A stretch of DNA of 64,000 nt, from the NCBI GenBank assembly GCA_905479115.1, contig CAJQLF010000036.1, forward strand, positions 1 through 64,000, given 5' to 3'. Below are positions 26,117-35,181 of the stretch, piece by piece; within the stretch, counting starts at the first letter, position 1, and each line of letters opens with the position of its first letter. This stretch comes from an uncultured Flavobacteriales bacterium (GTDB lineage Bacteria; Bacteroidota; Bacteroidia; Flavobacteriales_D; Sanyastnellaceae). The notes beneath the pieces were generated by a model. That model saw nothing but the letters and a program-made list of their open reading frames with translations, had not been told where the DNA came from and did not search any database. The position numbers were made by a program, and so were the translations under genes.

Positions 26117-27484
26117 TTAATGGAACATCAACCAATAGGTACCGGCACCGGCAAGGTAGCCGGCGATGGCCAAAAGGCTTATTTTCTTGAGGTACCAGAC
26201 AAAATCAATGCGTTCCAATCCCATCACGGCAACACCCGCAGCAGAACCGATGATCAAAGCGGACCCACCAGTCCCCGCGCAGTAAGCGAGGAATTGCCAG
26301 AATATTCCATTTTGGACGAAATAGCCATCCCATCCTTCGCTCCCCGCTGGAGCCAAATCGTACATGCCCATGGAGGCGGCAACCAGAGGCACGTTGTCAA
26401 CGATGGCAGACAGGAACCCAATGGTTACATTGATTGCGTAGACATTGCTCATGGTGTCTCGCAACCACGATGCAGCCGTGATCAGATGACCAATTTCTTG
26501 CAGGGAGGCGACGGCCAACAGGATGCCCAAAAAGAACAATACCGAGGCTGAATCAATCTTACGCAACACCCCGATGACCGATAAGTGATCTCTTTCCTCG
26601 TGATTTTTGCTGCGGTGAATCACCTCAGTCACCACCCACATCATACCCAATGACAGCATCATCCCCATGAACGGCGGCAGGTGGGTCACGGTCTTGAAGA
26701 TCGGAACAAATAACAATCCAGCCACCCCCATAGCAAACACCAACTTGCGCTCACCAGATGTCGTGGGGTCCTTGTAGTCTTTGATGGCATCGGGTCGCCG
26801 AACATCCCCTTTCAGCGTCATACTGAGAATTCCCAGTGGCACGAGCAAGCAAACAAGCGAGGGAATAAACAGGTTGAGGATGATCACATCCGACGTGAGT
26901 TGATTTCCTATCCACAACATGGTCGTGGTGATGTCTCCAATGGGCGACCATGCCCCACCTGCATTGGCCGCAATGATGACGACTCCCGCAAAAAGCCACC
27001 GAGTTTCCTTGTCATCAATCAATTTTCGAAGCAACGAAACCATCACAATAGAGGTCGTCAAATTGTCCAAAACAGCCGAAAAGAAGAACGTCAAAACACT
27101 CAAAATCCAAACCAACCGTACCTTTTTGGTTGTTTTTATCCTATCTGTGATGACCGAAAAACCCTCATGAGCATCCACCAATTCAACAATGGTCATAGCC
27201 CCTAGCAGAAAGAACAAAATAGAGGAAATATCCTCCATGTGGTGAAGCAAACGGTGCTCCAAAAAGTAGTGTAATGCTTGAGGAGATGCTCCAATAAGCC
27301 CCTCCTTGAATGCCTCAAATTCCGCTGCCAAGTGCGCCGGAACTTCATGCACACCCGTGACAAAAAGTCCCCAACAGATGGTCCCCGTTAGCAGAGCGCT
27401 AGCCGCTTTATCAATCTGGAACGTATGTTCCAGTGCGATGAACAGATAGCCAACAACAAAAATTACGAGAACAAGAATTTCCAT
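26117..27484 (-). CDS. nhaD: Na+/H+ antiporter, NhaD family
   Basis: A 455-residue inner-membrane protein with about 11-13 hydrophobic segments. It matches NhaD: the N-terminal EHTFQIDKAASALL segment, a SAVLDNLTTSIVM helix with the conserved Asp-Asn pair, a NAGGAWSPIGDITTTMLW segment, and a later SAIVDNVPLVAA helix. It exports Na+ in exchange for protons, which fits a saline habitat (inference). It lies 62 bp downstream of the dehydrogenase gene. Confidence 0.95.
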   Translation of the reverse strand: MEILVLVIFVVGYLFIALEHTFQIDKAASALLTGTICWGLFVTGVHEVPAHLAAEFEAFKEGLIGASPQALHYFLEHRLLHHMEDISSILFFLLGAMTIVELVDAHEGFSVITDRIKTTKKVRLVWILSVLTFFFSAVLDNLTTSIVMVSLLRKLIDDKETRWLFAGVVIIAANAGGAWSPIGDITTTMLWIGNQLTSDVIILNLFIPSLVCLLVPLGILSMTLKGDVRRPDAIKDYKDPTTSGERKLVFAMGVAGLLFVPIFKTVTHLPPFMGMMLSLGMMWVVTEVIHRSKNHEERDHLSVIGVLRKIDSASVLFFLGILLAVASLQEIGHLITAASWLRDTMSNVYAINVTIGFLSAIVDNVPLVAASMGMYDLAPAGSEGWDGYFVQNGIFWQFLAYCAGTGGSALIIGSAAGVAVMGLERIDFVWYLKKISLLAIAGYLAGAGTYWLMFH

Positions 27485-27546
27485 TAGCTTGGGAGTATTG
27501 AGCGCACAAATTACAACACCGCTCGCGGTGAAAAAGAGCGCGGTCG

Positions 27547-28797
27547 TTAATTTCCTTTGGTCTTCATTAGTTTTTCCAATGCGATCTCAAACGCTGTAGC
27601 TGCCAGCCCCGTGCGTCCTGGGTTCCGCCCATGTGTTTCGACCAGGGCCTTTAGAATGGTCTCCGATGTATCACGGAAAATGGCCGCATCGGTCATGTCC
27701 ACATCGGCATCGCTCATCAGATATGCAAAAACCCTTGCCATGCCGCAGTTTGCAATAAAATCAGGAATGACCGCAAGCTCCAAGTCTGCAGATTCAGCAA
27801 CCTGACCGTAAAATATTTCTTGATCGGCAAATGGAACATTGGCACCGCTGGAGATGACTTGCACCCCAGCACCCACCATTCGATTCAACTGATCTTGGGT
27901 GACCAAACGAGATGCCGCACATGGCAAGAACACATCCGCTGGCACATCCCAAATTCGGGCGTTCACTTCTTCGAAGCTCAACATGTTCGGAGCATTCAAG
28001 CTGTTGCCATCTTTTGTTTCAAAGAGATGCGCCACCTCCTCTGGAGATAGGCCTTGCGGTACAATTAGCCCTCCCGCACGGTCGACAATGCCTACGATGA
28101 CCGCACCTGACTTCGATAAGAAATATGCCGCAGCAGCGCCCACATTTCCCCAGCCTTGGACGATGATCCGCTTGCCTTCGATGTTGCCTCCGTACACGTC
28201 ATAGTAATGCCGTACCGATTCAGAGACACCATACCCTGTAATCAAATCAGCTACTCGGTATTTTTGGCTGGCATCCGGAGTGTAACTGCGATCTTCCACC
28301 ATTTGTGAAACACCCTGCCTCAGGTGCCCAATCCGCTTGACCTTCTCCGTATTCTTTGCTTTGAAATGGCCATTAAATACGCCCTCTTGTGGATGCCAAA
28401 TACCACAGTCTTCTGTGATGGGAATGACCTCATGGATTTCATCCACGTTCATGTCTCCCCCTGTTCCGTAATAGTTTTTCAAAAGCGGAGTAACTGCCGC
28501 AAACCATCGCTTCAGCACGCCCTCCTTTCGAGGATCATTGGGATCAAACGCAATTCCAGACTTGGCGCCACCAATTTGGGGACCGCTCACTGAAAATTTG
28601 ATTTCCATGGTTTTTGCCAAACTCTCTACTTCCCTCCGATCGAGCGCTGGATGCATCCGGGTCCCCCCTCCTGCAGCTCCCCCGCGGAGTGAATTGATGA
28701 CCACCCATCCCCGTGCATCGGTTTCGGTATCTTGCCATTCAAAGACAATTTCTGGGGGTCGATTTTCGTAGGCCTTGAGCAGTTCTTTCATGGTCAT
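27547..28797 (-). CDS. Glu/Leu/Phe/Val-type amino-acid dehydrogenase
   Basis: 416 residues from ATG 28797. An N-terminal substrate domain has GGAAGGGTRMHP and IGGAKSGIAFDP (catalytic lysine region), then KNYYGTGGDMNVDE and TEDCGIWHPQEGVFNGHF. A C-terminal Rossmann domain has VQGWGNVGAAAAYF. This long N-terminal form is typical of Bacteroidota and probably oxidatively deaminates glutamate or a branched-chain amino acid; the exact substrate cannot be read from sequence. The start overlaps the anmK stop (TAATG), so the pair is translationally coupled. ATG 28791 is also possible. Confidence 0.92.
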   Translation of the reverse strand: MTMKELLKAYENRPPEIVFEWQDTETDARGWVVINSLRGGAAGGGTRMHPALDRREVESLAKTMEIKFSVSGPQIGGAKSGIAFDPNDPRKEGVLKRWFAAVTPLLKNYYGTGGDMNVDEIHEVIPITEDCGIWHPQEGVFNGHFKAKNTEKVKRIGHLRQGVSQMVEDRSYTPDASQKYRVADLITGYGVSESVRHYYDVYGGNIEGKRIIVQGWGNVGAAAAYFLSKSGAVIVGIVDRAGGLIVPQGLSPEEVAHLFETKDGNSLNAPNMLSFEEVNARIWDVPADVFLPCAASRLVTQDQLNRMVGAGVQVISSGANVPFADQEIFYGQVAESADLELAVIPDFIANCGMARVFAYLMSDADVDMTDAAIFRDTSETILKALVETHGRNPGRTGLAATAFEIALEKLMKTKGN

Positions 28798-29957
28798 TAC
28801 ATTGCGTTTGGCGAGGGCGAAGATACAGCGTTCTTCCCCCACAATGCACCCCCCAAATGCGACACACTGCAGCCTGTCACAGAGGACCAAACATTGCGAT
28901 CACCCAACCACCGGATCAAGCCTAAGAAACCAAAAGCGTGGGCTTCTTTGCCTTTGATTAAATCTTCTGATGGGACCGCCGCATCCACTGGAGCAAATCG
29001 CACTTCTCGGGTCTCCGGCATGGTCAGGGCATGCAGCAAGTAATCGTTGAACGCCCCACCACCCGTAATGAGGGTGCGTCTTCCTGCGGCATCCGAACGG
29101 ATTTCCGAAGCGATATAAGCCGTTGCCGTCGCCAACAAGTCCCGCGTATCGAGCATGCCGTGTTGCTCGGCATCAGCCAAGATCGGCCAAAATGATTGGT
29201 GCAGCCATTCAACCCCCAAGCTCTTAGGAAATTGCATGCCGTGGTAGGGCAATTGGCTCCATGCCGCGCACAAGCCAGGGATGATCTGTCCGCTTCTAGC
29301 CAGTTGACCACCAAAATCAAATTCAAGGTCTTCACGTTGGGCCAGTGCATTGAGCACCAAATTGCAAGGACCCACATCCCACGCCCTTCTATGTCCTGCT
29401 TGCTCTAGGCTAATATTGGCAAACCCTCCCAGGTTCAAACACGCTTCGTATGTGCTAAAAAGTAGCGCGTCAGCAACTGGAACGAGTGGGGCCCCTTGGC
29501 CGCCCAATGCCACATCCGCACTGCGCAAATCACTCACCACAGGAACAGAAGCCCCGAGCAAAGCAAACAATTCCGCACCGCTTCCCAGCTGCCCTGTCCA
29601 ACCTTGCTCCGGACGATGGAAGATCGTCTGCCCTGAGAATACAATTAAATCCACCTCACTCAAATCCACCACTTCTCTAATCGCATTCGCACACCATCGA
29701 GTCCAGTCGCGCTCGCATTCAAACCAATCAATCGCTGAACCTTCCTCCAATTGCGCAAACCGCTTGGGCCAGTGGCTCCCCAAGGGGATCTCTGTTCCCT
29801 CGATGATTTGACCCGACCATCCCTCCGAATCCTGAGCCCACGAGAATTCTGAGGTCACTAAATCAAGGGCGTCCATGGACGTGCCGCTCATCATGCCCAA
29901 AACGCGAAAGGTCTTTTTGGGCACTTGAGAGCTAAAGGCTGTGGTTTTCAGTTGCAT
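28797..29957 (-). CDS. anmK: Anhydro-N-acetylmuramic acid kinase
   Basis: Phosphorylates and opens 1,6-anhydro-MurNAc from peptidoglycan turnover to MurNAc-6-phosphate. 386 residues from ATG 29957. Visible are the N-terminal GMMSGTSMDALDLV phosphate loop, FSGQTIFH, VSDLRSADVALGGQGAPLVP, and a C-terminal TGGGAFNDYLL segment. The frame extends to 30158, but that region is the promoter and start of the divergent acyl-CoA dehydrogenase gene. Confidence 0.95.
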   Translation of the reverse strand: MQLKTTAFSSQVPKKTFRVLGMMSGTSMDALDLVTSEFSWAQDSEGWSGQIIEGTEIPLGSHWPKRFAQLEEGSAIDWFECERDWTRWCANAIREVVDLSEVDLIVFSGQTIFHRPEQGWTGQLGSGAELFALLGASVPVVSDLRSADVALGGQGAPLVPVADALLFSTYEACLNLGGFANISLEQAGHRRAWDVGPCNLVLNALAQREDLEFDFGGQLARSGQIIPGLCAAWSQLPYHGMQFPKSLGVEWLHQSFWPILADAEQHGMLDTRDLLATATAYIASEIRSDAAGRRTLITGGGAFNDYLLHALTMPETREVRFAPVDAAVPSEDLIKGKEAHAFGFLGLIRWLGDRNVWSSVTGCSVSHLGGALWGKNAVSSPSPNAM

Positions 29958-29978
29958 ATCGAACGGTCCGAGACTTCC

Positions 29979-29986
29979 TATCTTTG
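29979..29986 (+). promoter_or_regulatory. -7 box of the acyl-CoA dehydrogenase gene
   Basis: TATCTTTG, exact consensus, 40 bases before ATG 30027. Here a leader of about 35 nt with a CAGGAA purine tract is predicted, in contrast to the leaderless genes. Confidence 0.6.
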
Positions 29987-30026
29987 CTGTACAATATGGA
30001 GCAATTTCTCCAAAAGCATCCAGGAA

Positions 30027-31169
30027 ATGAACCTTGAACTGACTGAAGAACAAATCGCAGTGCGTGACGCAGCGCGTGACTTCGCCCAAAACGTGCTGAA
30101 GCCCACCGTAATCGAGCGCGACAATGCCCAGCGATTCGCTACAAAAGAAATTCAGCAATTGGGTGAATTGGGATTCATGGGCATGATGGTCGATGAGCAG
30201 TTTGGAGGCAGTGGAATGGATACCGTTAGTTATGTGCTGGCCATGGAGGAAATCAGCAAGGTGGATGCGTCCGTGAGCGTCTGCATGAGTGTCAACAACT
30301 CATTGGTTTGTTACGGACTGCAGGCATATGGCTCGGAAGATCAAAAGGAGAAGTTTTTAAAACCTCTGGCGTCTGGAGCAAAAATTGGAGCGTTCTGCCT
30401 GAGCGAACCTGAAGCTGGATCGGATGCAACCTCTCAAGCGACAACTGCAGTGGATTGCGGGGATTATTATCTCTTGAATGGCACCAAAAATTGGATTACG
30501 AATGGCAGCAGCGCCAGCACGTATTTAGTCATTGCACAAACAGACGCGGACAAAGGCCACCACGGCATCAATGCGCTGATTGTCGAGCGCGGCATGGATG
30601 GATTCATCGTTGGAGCGAAAGAAGATAAAATGGGCATCCGTGGATCGGACACCCACACGTTGATGTTCCAAGACGTAAAAGTCCCCAAAGAGAACCGCAT
30701 CGGTGAAGACGGATTTGGTTTCAAATTCGCCATGAAAACCCTCGCAGGTGGACGCATTGGAATTGCAGCGCAAGCCTTGGGGATTGCTTCTGGCGCGTAC
30801 GAATTGGCCTTGGCTTATTCTAAAGAGCGGAAGGCGTTTGGCAAAACCATCAATCAGCACCAAGCGATTGCTTTTAAACTGGCCGATATGGCCACGCAAA
30901 TTGAAGCCGCTCGTCTGATGGTTCTCAAGGCTGCGGCACTCAAGGACGCCGGAGAAGATTACGATTTGGCATCAAGCATGGCAAAGCTCTACGCCTCGGA
31001 CGTCGCTATGAAACAGACGGTAGAAGCCGTCCAAGTACACGGGGGCTATGGGTTTGTGAAAGAATACCATGTGGAGCGATTGATGCGCGACGCGAAAATC
31101 ACCCAGATATACGAAGGCACGAGCGAGGTTCAAAAAATCGTAATAAGCCGATCAATTCTCCGTGACTGA
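30027..31169 (+). CDS. Acyl-CoA dehydrogenase, short/medium-chain type
   Basis: 380 residues from ATG 30027, preceded by CAGGAA. FAD-dependent first step of beta-oxidation or branched-chain acyl-CoA degradation. Signatures are AFCLSEPEAGSDA, the FAD-contact region NGTKNWITNG, RKAFGKTI, QVHGGYGFVKEYHVERLMRDAKITQIYEGTSE with the catalytic-base glutamate in its YEG segment. The longer frame from 29925 is rejected because it crosses the promoter. It converges with the downstream unknown gene, overlapping 18 bp. Confidence 0.95.
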   Translation: MNLELTEEQIAVRDAARDFAQNVLKPTVIERDNAQRFATKEIQQLGELGFMGMMVDEQFGGSGMDTVSYVLAMEEISKVDASVSVCMSVNNSLVCYGLQAYGSEDQKEKFLKPLASGAKIGAFCLSEPEAGSDATSQATTAVDCGDYYLLNGTKNWITNGSSASTYLVIAQTDADKGHHGINALIVERGMDGFIVGAKEDKMGIRGSDTHTLMFQDVKVPKENRIGEDGFGFKFAMKTLAGGRIGIAAQALGIASGAYELALAYSKERKAFGKTINQHQAIAFKLADMATQIEAARLMVLKAAALKDAGEDYDLASSMAKLYASDVAMKQTVEAVQVHGGYGFVKEYHVERLMRDAKITQIYEGTSEVQKIVISRSILRD

Positions 31170-32945
31170 CTGAATTTGAATACGCTGATTGCGCGCGTCC
31201 CACCATTCTTCCCCCTCATCCGTTTGTACGACAACTTCAGGAATTCCATCTCCTGTGAGGTCGGCGACCTGCACCGAGCGTCCTCGGGTCATGCGGCTCA
31301 AACCAGTAAACTCTTCCGTTCCCAATACCTGCTCCTGGAGCCAACCATCCTTATCGATGTATAGAACGGTGGAAGATTCAATGTCCTTGCCCAATCGAAA
31401 TGCTGGCGTTTGTGCAATAGGCAAGACCACCTCAGACTGAAACCGGTCTTCTCCTGTCCGCTTCAAAAATCGCATTGAACCATCATTTTGCCCAGCAAAA
31501 ATGTAGTCTTTGGGTCCCACGCGGAGGTGCGAAAGGGTCACGATATGCCGACCAGATTGGGCTTTGAATTTCCATCCGGGTGTGCGTTCTCCCTCCTTTC
31601 TGAAATTAAACAACTCGCCACTTGGCGTGGCCAATAAAATCCTGTATTGCCGGTTGCGGTCGTAGTCAAACACGGCAAAGGCGGAAAACCCATTCGACCA
31701 GCTTTTTGGAAAACCCCGCACCTGACGTCCCAATACATCCACCACATCGAATTGCTTCCCAGCCCCAATGGCCACTTGAAATTTGCCATTTCGATACAGA
31801 TCCAACTCCCAAATTTGGGGAGCCACATCCGTTTCAACTGACCATTCCCAAACCGGTTTTCCATCCGTGATAGCGATGACATGCTGCCCTTCCCAAACCA
31901 AATCCATTGACTCACCCGTGCGGTGATTTCGGGCTATTCCGAGTAAATTACGTCTTGCATCCAGTGGTTCAGCATTGGAGTTTTCCGAATGCACCTCAAC
32001 CCCGTCAGACGCGCGAACACTTCCTCGCTCAACGTGCCAAATTAATCGGTTGTCCGATAAATGCTCCGCCCGACTGTTTTCAGCAGGGGTCATAACGGCA
32101 AAATCAAAGTTAACACCTTCCTTTTCCTGCAATTCCGATGCCCGATCAGGGCATTTGGGAAGCGCTTCCCAAGGTGTTCCTGAACCGGAAGTAGACCGAT
32201 ACCACACACCGTCAGCCCAGGACCCCCCTCGCGTCACCGCCTCCGTAGAATCCACTCCCCCGAACGCTTGCAGACATGTTCCGTCGCGAAGAGTCAACTC
32301 CAGCCAAACGGATTGCGCAATCCACGTAAGCGAATCCCGAGCGGGCATTCGCTCCAATGGATACGCTCCAATAGCCAAGTGTTCAATCGGAACTTCTTCC
32401 GGAATCCGACGAAACCAATCGGCCCATTCCAGAGGCAAATGCACACGCGGCCCCGCATCCGAAGCAGGAGCATCCCAAGTCGTATGGATCATGGGGGGAT
32501 CGTCGAAGTTTGGAGTGTAGGAAGACCGAATATCCCCGTTATCCAACCGCAGCAACCGCGTCATTCCATCCCGTCGCGGGTGCCACTTCGCTGCCATTGC
32601 ACCCGGTTGGTCTTTCCAAGAGCCGATCCGGTTGCCGATCAACCACCCGCCCCTCCATGCCTGAACAGCGCAGCCTTCGGGCACGGTCAAAGGTTCAACA
32701 CCTAGGTGCCAGATAACGGTAGAGTCCTCCGTTCGTGTAAACGCGGTCAATACAACCAAAGAATCAGCAGCGACGAGACCCTCCGGCCACTGGGCTGGCT
32801 GTTCCCAAAAATCAAATTCATCTGATGCCCAATCGGTAGGGTCTTCCTTTGCTGGCGCCGCGGCGCGTTTTGACAGCAGCCCCCAAGCACTCAATCCGGC
32901 CAATAGAAAAAAGCCGAACACCACCGCAATGGACCTTCCGTTCAT
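31152..32945 (-). CDS. Anchored periplasmic protein of unknown function, beta-propeller-like
   Basis: 597 residues from ATG 32945. One N-terminal hydrophobic segment (about 6-26) acts as membrane anchor or uncleaved signal. The remainder is beta-rich with many Trp-containing repeats, compatible with a propeller. Near the C-terminus a VADLTGDGIPEVVVQ segment has the FG-GAP calcium-loop pattern. No enzyme motif is recognised. It starts 10 bp after recG on the same strand and is likely cotranscribed. Its last codons overlap the convergent acyl-CoA dehydrogenase gene. Confidence 0.72.
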   Translation of the reverse strand: MNGRSIAVVFGFFLLAGLSAWGLLSKRAAAPAKEDPTDWASDEFDFWEQPAQWPEGLVAADSLVVLTAFTRTEDSTVIWHLGVEPLTVPEGCAVQAWRGGWLIGNRIGSWKDQPGAMAAKWHPRRDGMTRLLRLDNGDIRSSYTPNFDDPPMIHTTWDAPASDAGPRVHLPLEWADWFRRIPEEVPIEHLAIGAYPLERMPARDSLTWIAQSVWLELTLRDGTCLQAFGGVDSTEAVTRGGSWADGVWYRSTSGSGTPWEALPKCPDRASELQEKEGVNFDFAVMTPAENSRAEHLSDNRLIWHVERGSVRASDGVEVHSENSNAEPLDARRNLLGIARNHRTGESMDLVWEGQHVIAITDGKPVWEWSVETDVAPQIWELDLYRNGKFQVAIGAGKQFDVVDVLGRQVRGFPKSWSNGFSAFAVFDYDRNRQYRILLATPSGELFNFRKEGERTPGWKFKAQSGRHIVTLSHLRVGPKDYIFAGQNDGSMRFLKRTGEDRFQSEVVLPIAQTPAFRLGKDIESSTVLYIDKDGWLQEQVLGTEEFTGLSRMTRGRSVQVADLTGDGIPEVVVQTDEGEEWWDARNQRIQIQSVTEN

Positions 32946-32955
32946 GCAGGCAAGT

Positions 32956-35061
32956 TCATGAAATTCGGCTCCAGTTTGGCCGGCCTTTTTGGGCACGTTT
33001 CAACGCAGCGTTGAGGATAGCATGCTCCGGCTGTTCGAGTCCAGGATCTTCCTCCAGCAAACGGTTTCCGATGTAACGTGCGGTCGTTAATAATTCACGG
33101 TCTCTCATCAAATCAGCCATTTTTAAGTCTGGAATGCCTGATTGCTGGGTACCCATCAGGTCGCCTGGCCCGCGCAGATCCATGTCTACCTCCGCCAACT
33201 CAAAGCCGTCGTTTGTTCGGCACATGGTTTCCAACCGCGTGCGTCCACCTTTGGAAAATTCCGTTCCGGTCATCAAGATGCAGTAGCTCTGCTCCGCTCC
33301 TCGTCCCACTCTTCCACGCAGTTGGTGCAATTGTGCAAGACCAAAACGCTCGGCACTTTCAATCACCATCACCGAAGCATTGGGGACATTCACTCCGACT
33401 TCAATCACGGTCGTCGCAACCAAAATTTGGCTCACTCCAGAGGCAAAACGCGCCATCTCCATGTCTTTGTCCTCTGGTTTCATCCGTCCATGAACGATGC
33501 CCAATCGATATTCGGGTAACGGGAATCGCCTGGAGAGGCTCTCGTATCCGTCCATTAAATCCTTGTAGTCCAACGTAGCACTCTCCTCAATCAAAGGATA
33601 GACAACATAAATTTGGCGCCCGCGCTTTACCTCGTCCTCCATGAACTGAAATACGGAAAGCCGCGCTTCATCGGTACGATGAACCGTTTTGATGGCCTTC
33701 CGGCCCGGGGGCATCTCATCGATCACGCTAACATCCAAATCACCATAAGCGGTCATCGCTAGGGTACGAGGAATGGGAGTCGCTGTCATGACCAAAACAT
33801 GGGGAGCTGGATTTGCCTTGGCCCATAGCTTGCTCCGCTGCGCAACGCCGAACCGGTGCTGCTCATCGATGATGGCCAAGCCCAAGCGATGGAACACGAC
33901 GCCCGGCTCGATCAAGGCGTGCGTGCCAATCAAAATATGAACTTCGCCCGACGCAGCTCCTTCCAGGATGGGCTTGCGCTGCGCTTTTTTGACAGATCCT
34001 GTGAGCAATTCGATTCGGATCGGCAAGCCTTCGAGTGATTCCCTGAAAGATATAAGGTGCTGGTTAGCCAAGATTTCCGTGGGAGCCATGACGCATGCTT
34101 GGTATCCGTTATCCAAGGCCAATAATGCAGTCAAAAGGGCCACCATGGTTTTTCCGCTCCCAACATCCCCTTGCAAGAGCCGGTTCATGTGCCAACCCGT
34201 ATTGAGGTCAGAGCGAATCTCCCGCATAACTCGTTTTTGGGCTTCGGTCAATTCAAACGGGATGTATTTGGCATAATACGCATTGAATAAATCACCGACC
34301 CGATCAAAACGGACCCCCGGAATATCCTGCGTTTGAGCCCGCTTTTGCCGAAGGAGCTTCAGCTGAAGGAGCAGGAGCTCTTCAAACTTCAATCGCTTTC
34401 TACCGCGCTCAGCTTCTTCGACATTAGCAGGCGCATGTGCTGAGCGAAACGCCTCTGCACGACTCGGAAATTGCAATTCTTTAAGCACTGTTTGAGGCAA
34501 GCATTCGCCCATCGCAAACTCTGGGTGCGAAAGCAACGTCCGGATCACCTTGGCCAGCCCAGAAGACGCCAACCCCCGGCTAGTCAACTTTTCAGTTGTT
34601 CGATATACCGGCTGCAATCCACCGCCTTTTCTTTGCTCGAAATGCGCCTGCAACTCGATCTCGGGATGGGGCATATTCCAGCGACCTTGGTATTTGGCGG
34701 GTTTTCCAAAAACGATCACCTTTTGTTGCACCGGAATTTGAGATGCAATCCACTTGGCACCCTTAAACCACACCAAGTCCAACGTTCCGGTCTCATCTTG
34801 AAACTTTGCCACCAGCCGCGAGCCTCGCTTGGCAGGCACTTGAATCAATCCTGTGATGACCCCTCGCAACTGGACCGCAACGGCATCGGAAGCGAGATCA
34901 GCAACCCGAGCAAAATGCGTCCGGTCCTCATACCTAAAAGGCAGATGTTCTAATAAATCGCCCGCGGAATGCACAGCCAGCTCCGCGCGCAGCCATTCGG
35001 CACGCTTTGGCCCGATGCCTTTCACAAATTCAATGGGAATGTCTGCAAATTCGGCCGACAT
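32956..35061 (-). CDS. recG: ATP-dependent DNA helicase RecG
   Basis: Remodels stalled replication forks and Holliday junctions. 701 residues from ATG 35061. An N-terminal helix-hairpin-helix (VKGIGPKRAEWL) and OB-fold wedge domain are followed by the helicase core: Walker A GDVGSGKT, DEQHRFG (motif II), MTATPIPRTLA, and the C-terminal HGRMKPEDKD, ATTVIEVGVNVPNA and QLRGRVGRG motifs. The frame continues to 35121, but the HhH start fits 35061. Confidence 0.97.
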   Translation of the reverse strand: MSAEFADIPIEFVKGIGPKRAEWLRAELAVHSAGDLLEHLPFRYEDRTHFARVADLASDAVAVQLRGVITGLIQVPAKRGSRLVAKFQDETGTLDLVWFKGAKWIASQIPVQQKVIVFGKPAKYQGRWNMPHPEIELQAHFEQRKGGGLQPVYRTTEKLTSRGLASSGLAKVIRTLLSHPEFAMGECLPQTVLKELQFPSRAEAFRSAHAPANVEEAERGRKRLKFEELLLLQLKLLRQKRAQTQDIPGVRFDRVGDLFNAYYAKYIPFELTEAQKRVMREIRSDLNTGWHMNRLLQGDVGSGKTMVALLTALLALDNGYQACVMAPTEILANQHLISFRESLEGLPIRIELLTGSVKKAQRKPILEGAASGEVHILIGTHALIEPGVVFHRLGLAIIDEQHRFGVAQRSKLWAKANPAPHVLVMTATPIPRTLAMTAYGDLDVSVIDEMPPGRKAIKTVHRTDEARLSVFQFMEDEVKRGRQIYVVYPLIEESATLDYKDLMDGYESLSRRFPLPEYRLGIVHGRMKPEDKDMEMARFASGVSQILVATTVIEVGVNVPNASVMVIESAERFGLAQLHQLRGRVGRGAEQSYCILMTGTEFSKGGRTRLETMCRTNDGFELAEVDMDLRGPGDLMGTQQSGIPDLKMADLMRDRELLTTARYIGNRLLEEDPGLEQPEHAILNAALKRAQKGRPNWSRIS

Positions 35062-35132
35062 GGACGAGATCTTTGGTACCTGATGGACGTCGAAGGTCGG
35101 CTTGTTGCAACGGAATTGCAACCCCTTAAATC

Positions 35133-35164
35133 AAAAAGGGCCAACCTGCGGTCAGCCCTTTTGA
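35133..35164 (-). terminator. Terminator after pdhC
   Basis: Minus strand: stem AAAGGGC...GCCCTTT with additional GACC/GGTT pairing, then TTTTTGA. It separates the PDH genes from recG. Confidence 0.8.
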
Positions 35165-35181
35165 ATGCTTTTCGTGTAAAC

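Noticed and set aside
27485-27546. CACCGC/GCGGTG hairpin as terminator of the dehydrogenase gene
   Set aside because: It has a 2-nt loop and no T-run on the relevant strand. Read-through into nhaD seems likely.
29925-30158. Long N-terminal extensions of anmK and the acyl-CoA dehydrogenase that overlap each other
   Set aside because: They cover the promoter box at 29979-29986 and lack conserved residues. Canonical N-termini begin at 29957 and 30027.
31152-31169. Frameshift or misassembly at overlapping gene ends
   Set aside because: Two convergent genes with intact C-termini simply overlap by 18 bp; both ends fit their proteins.
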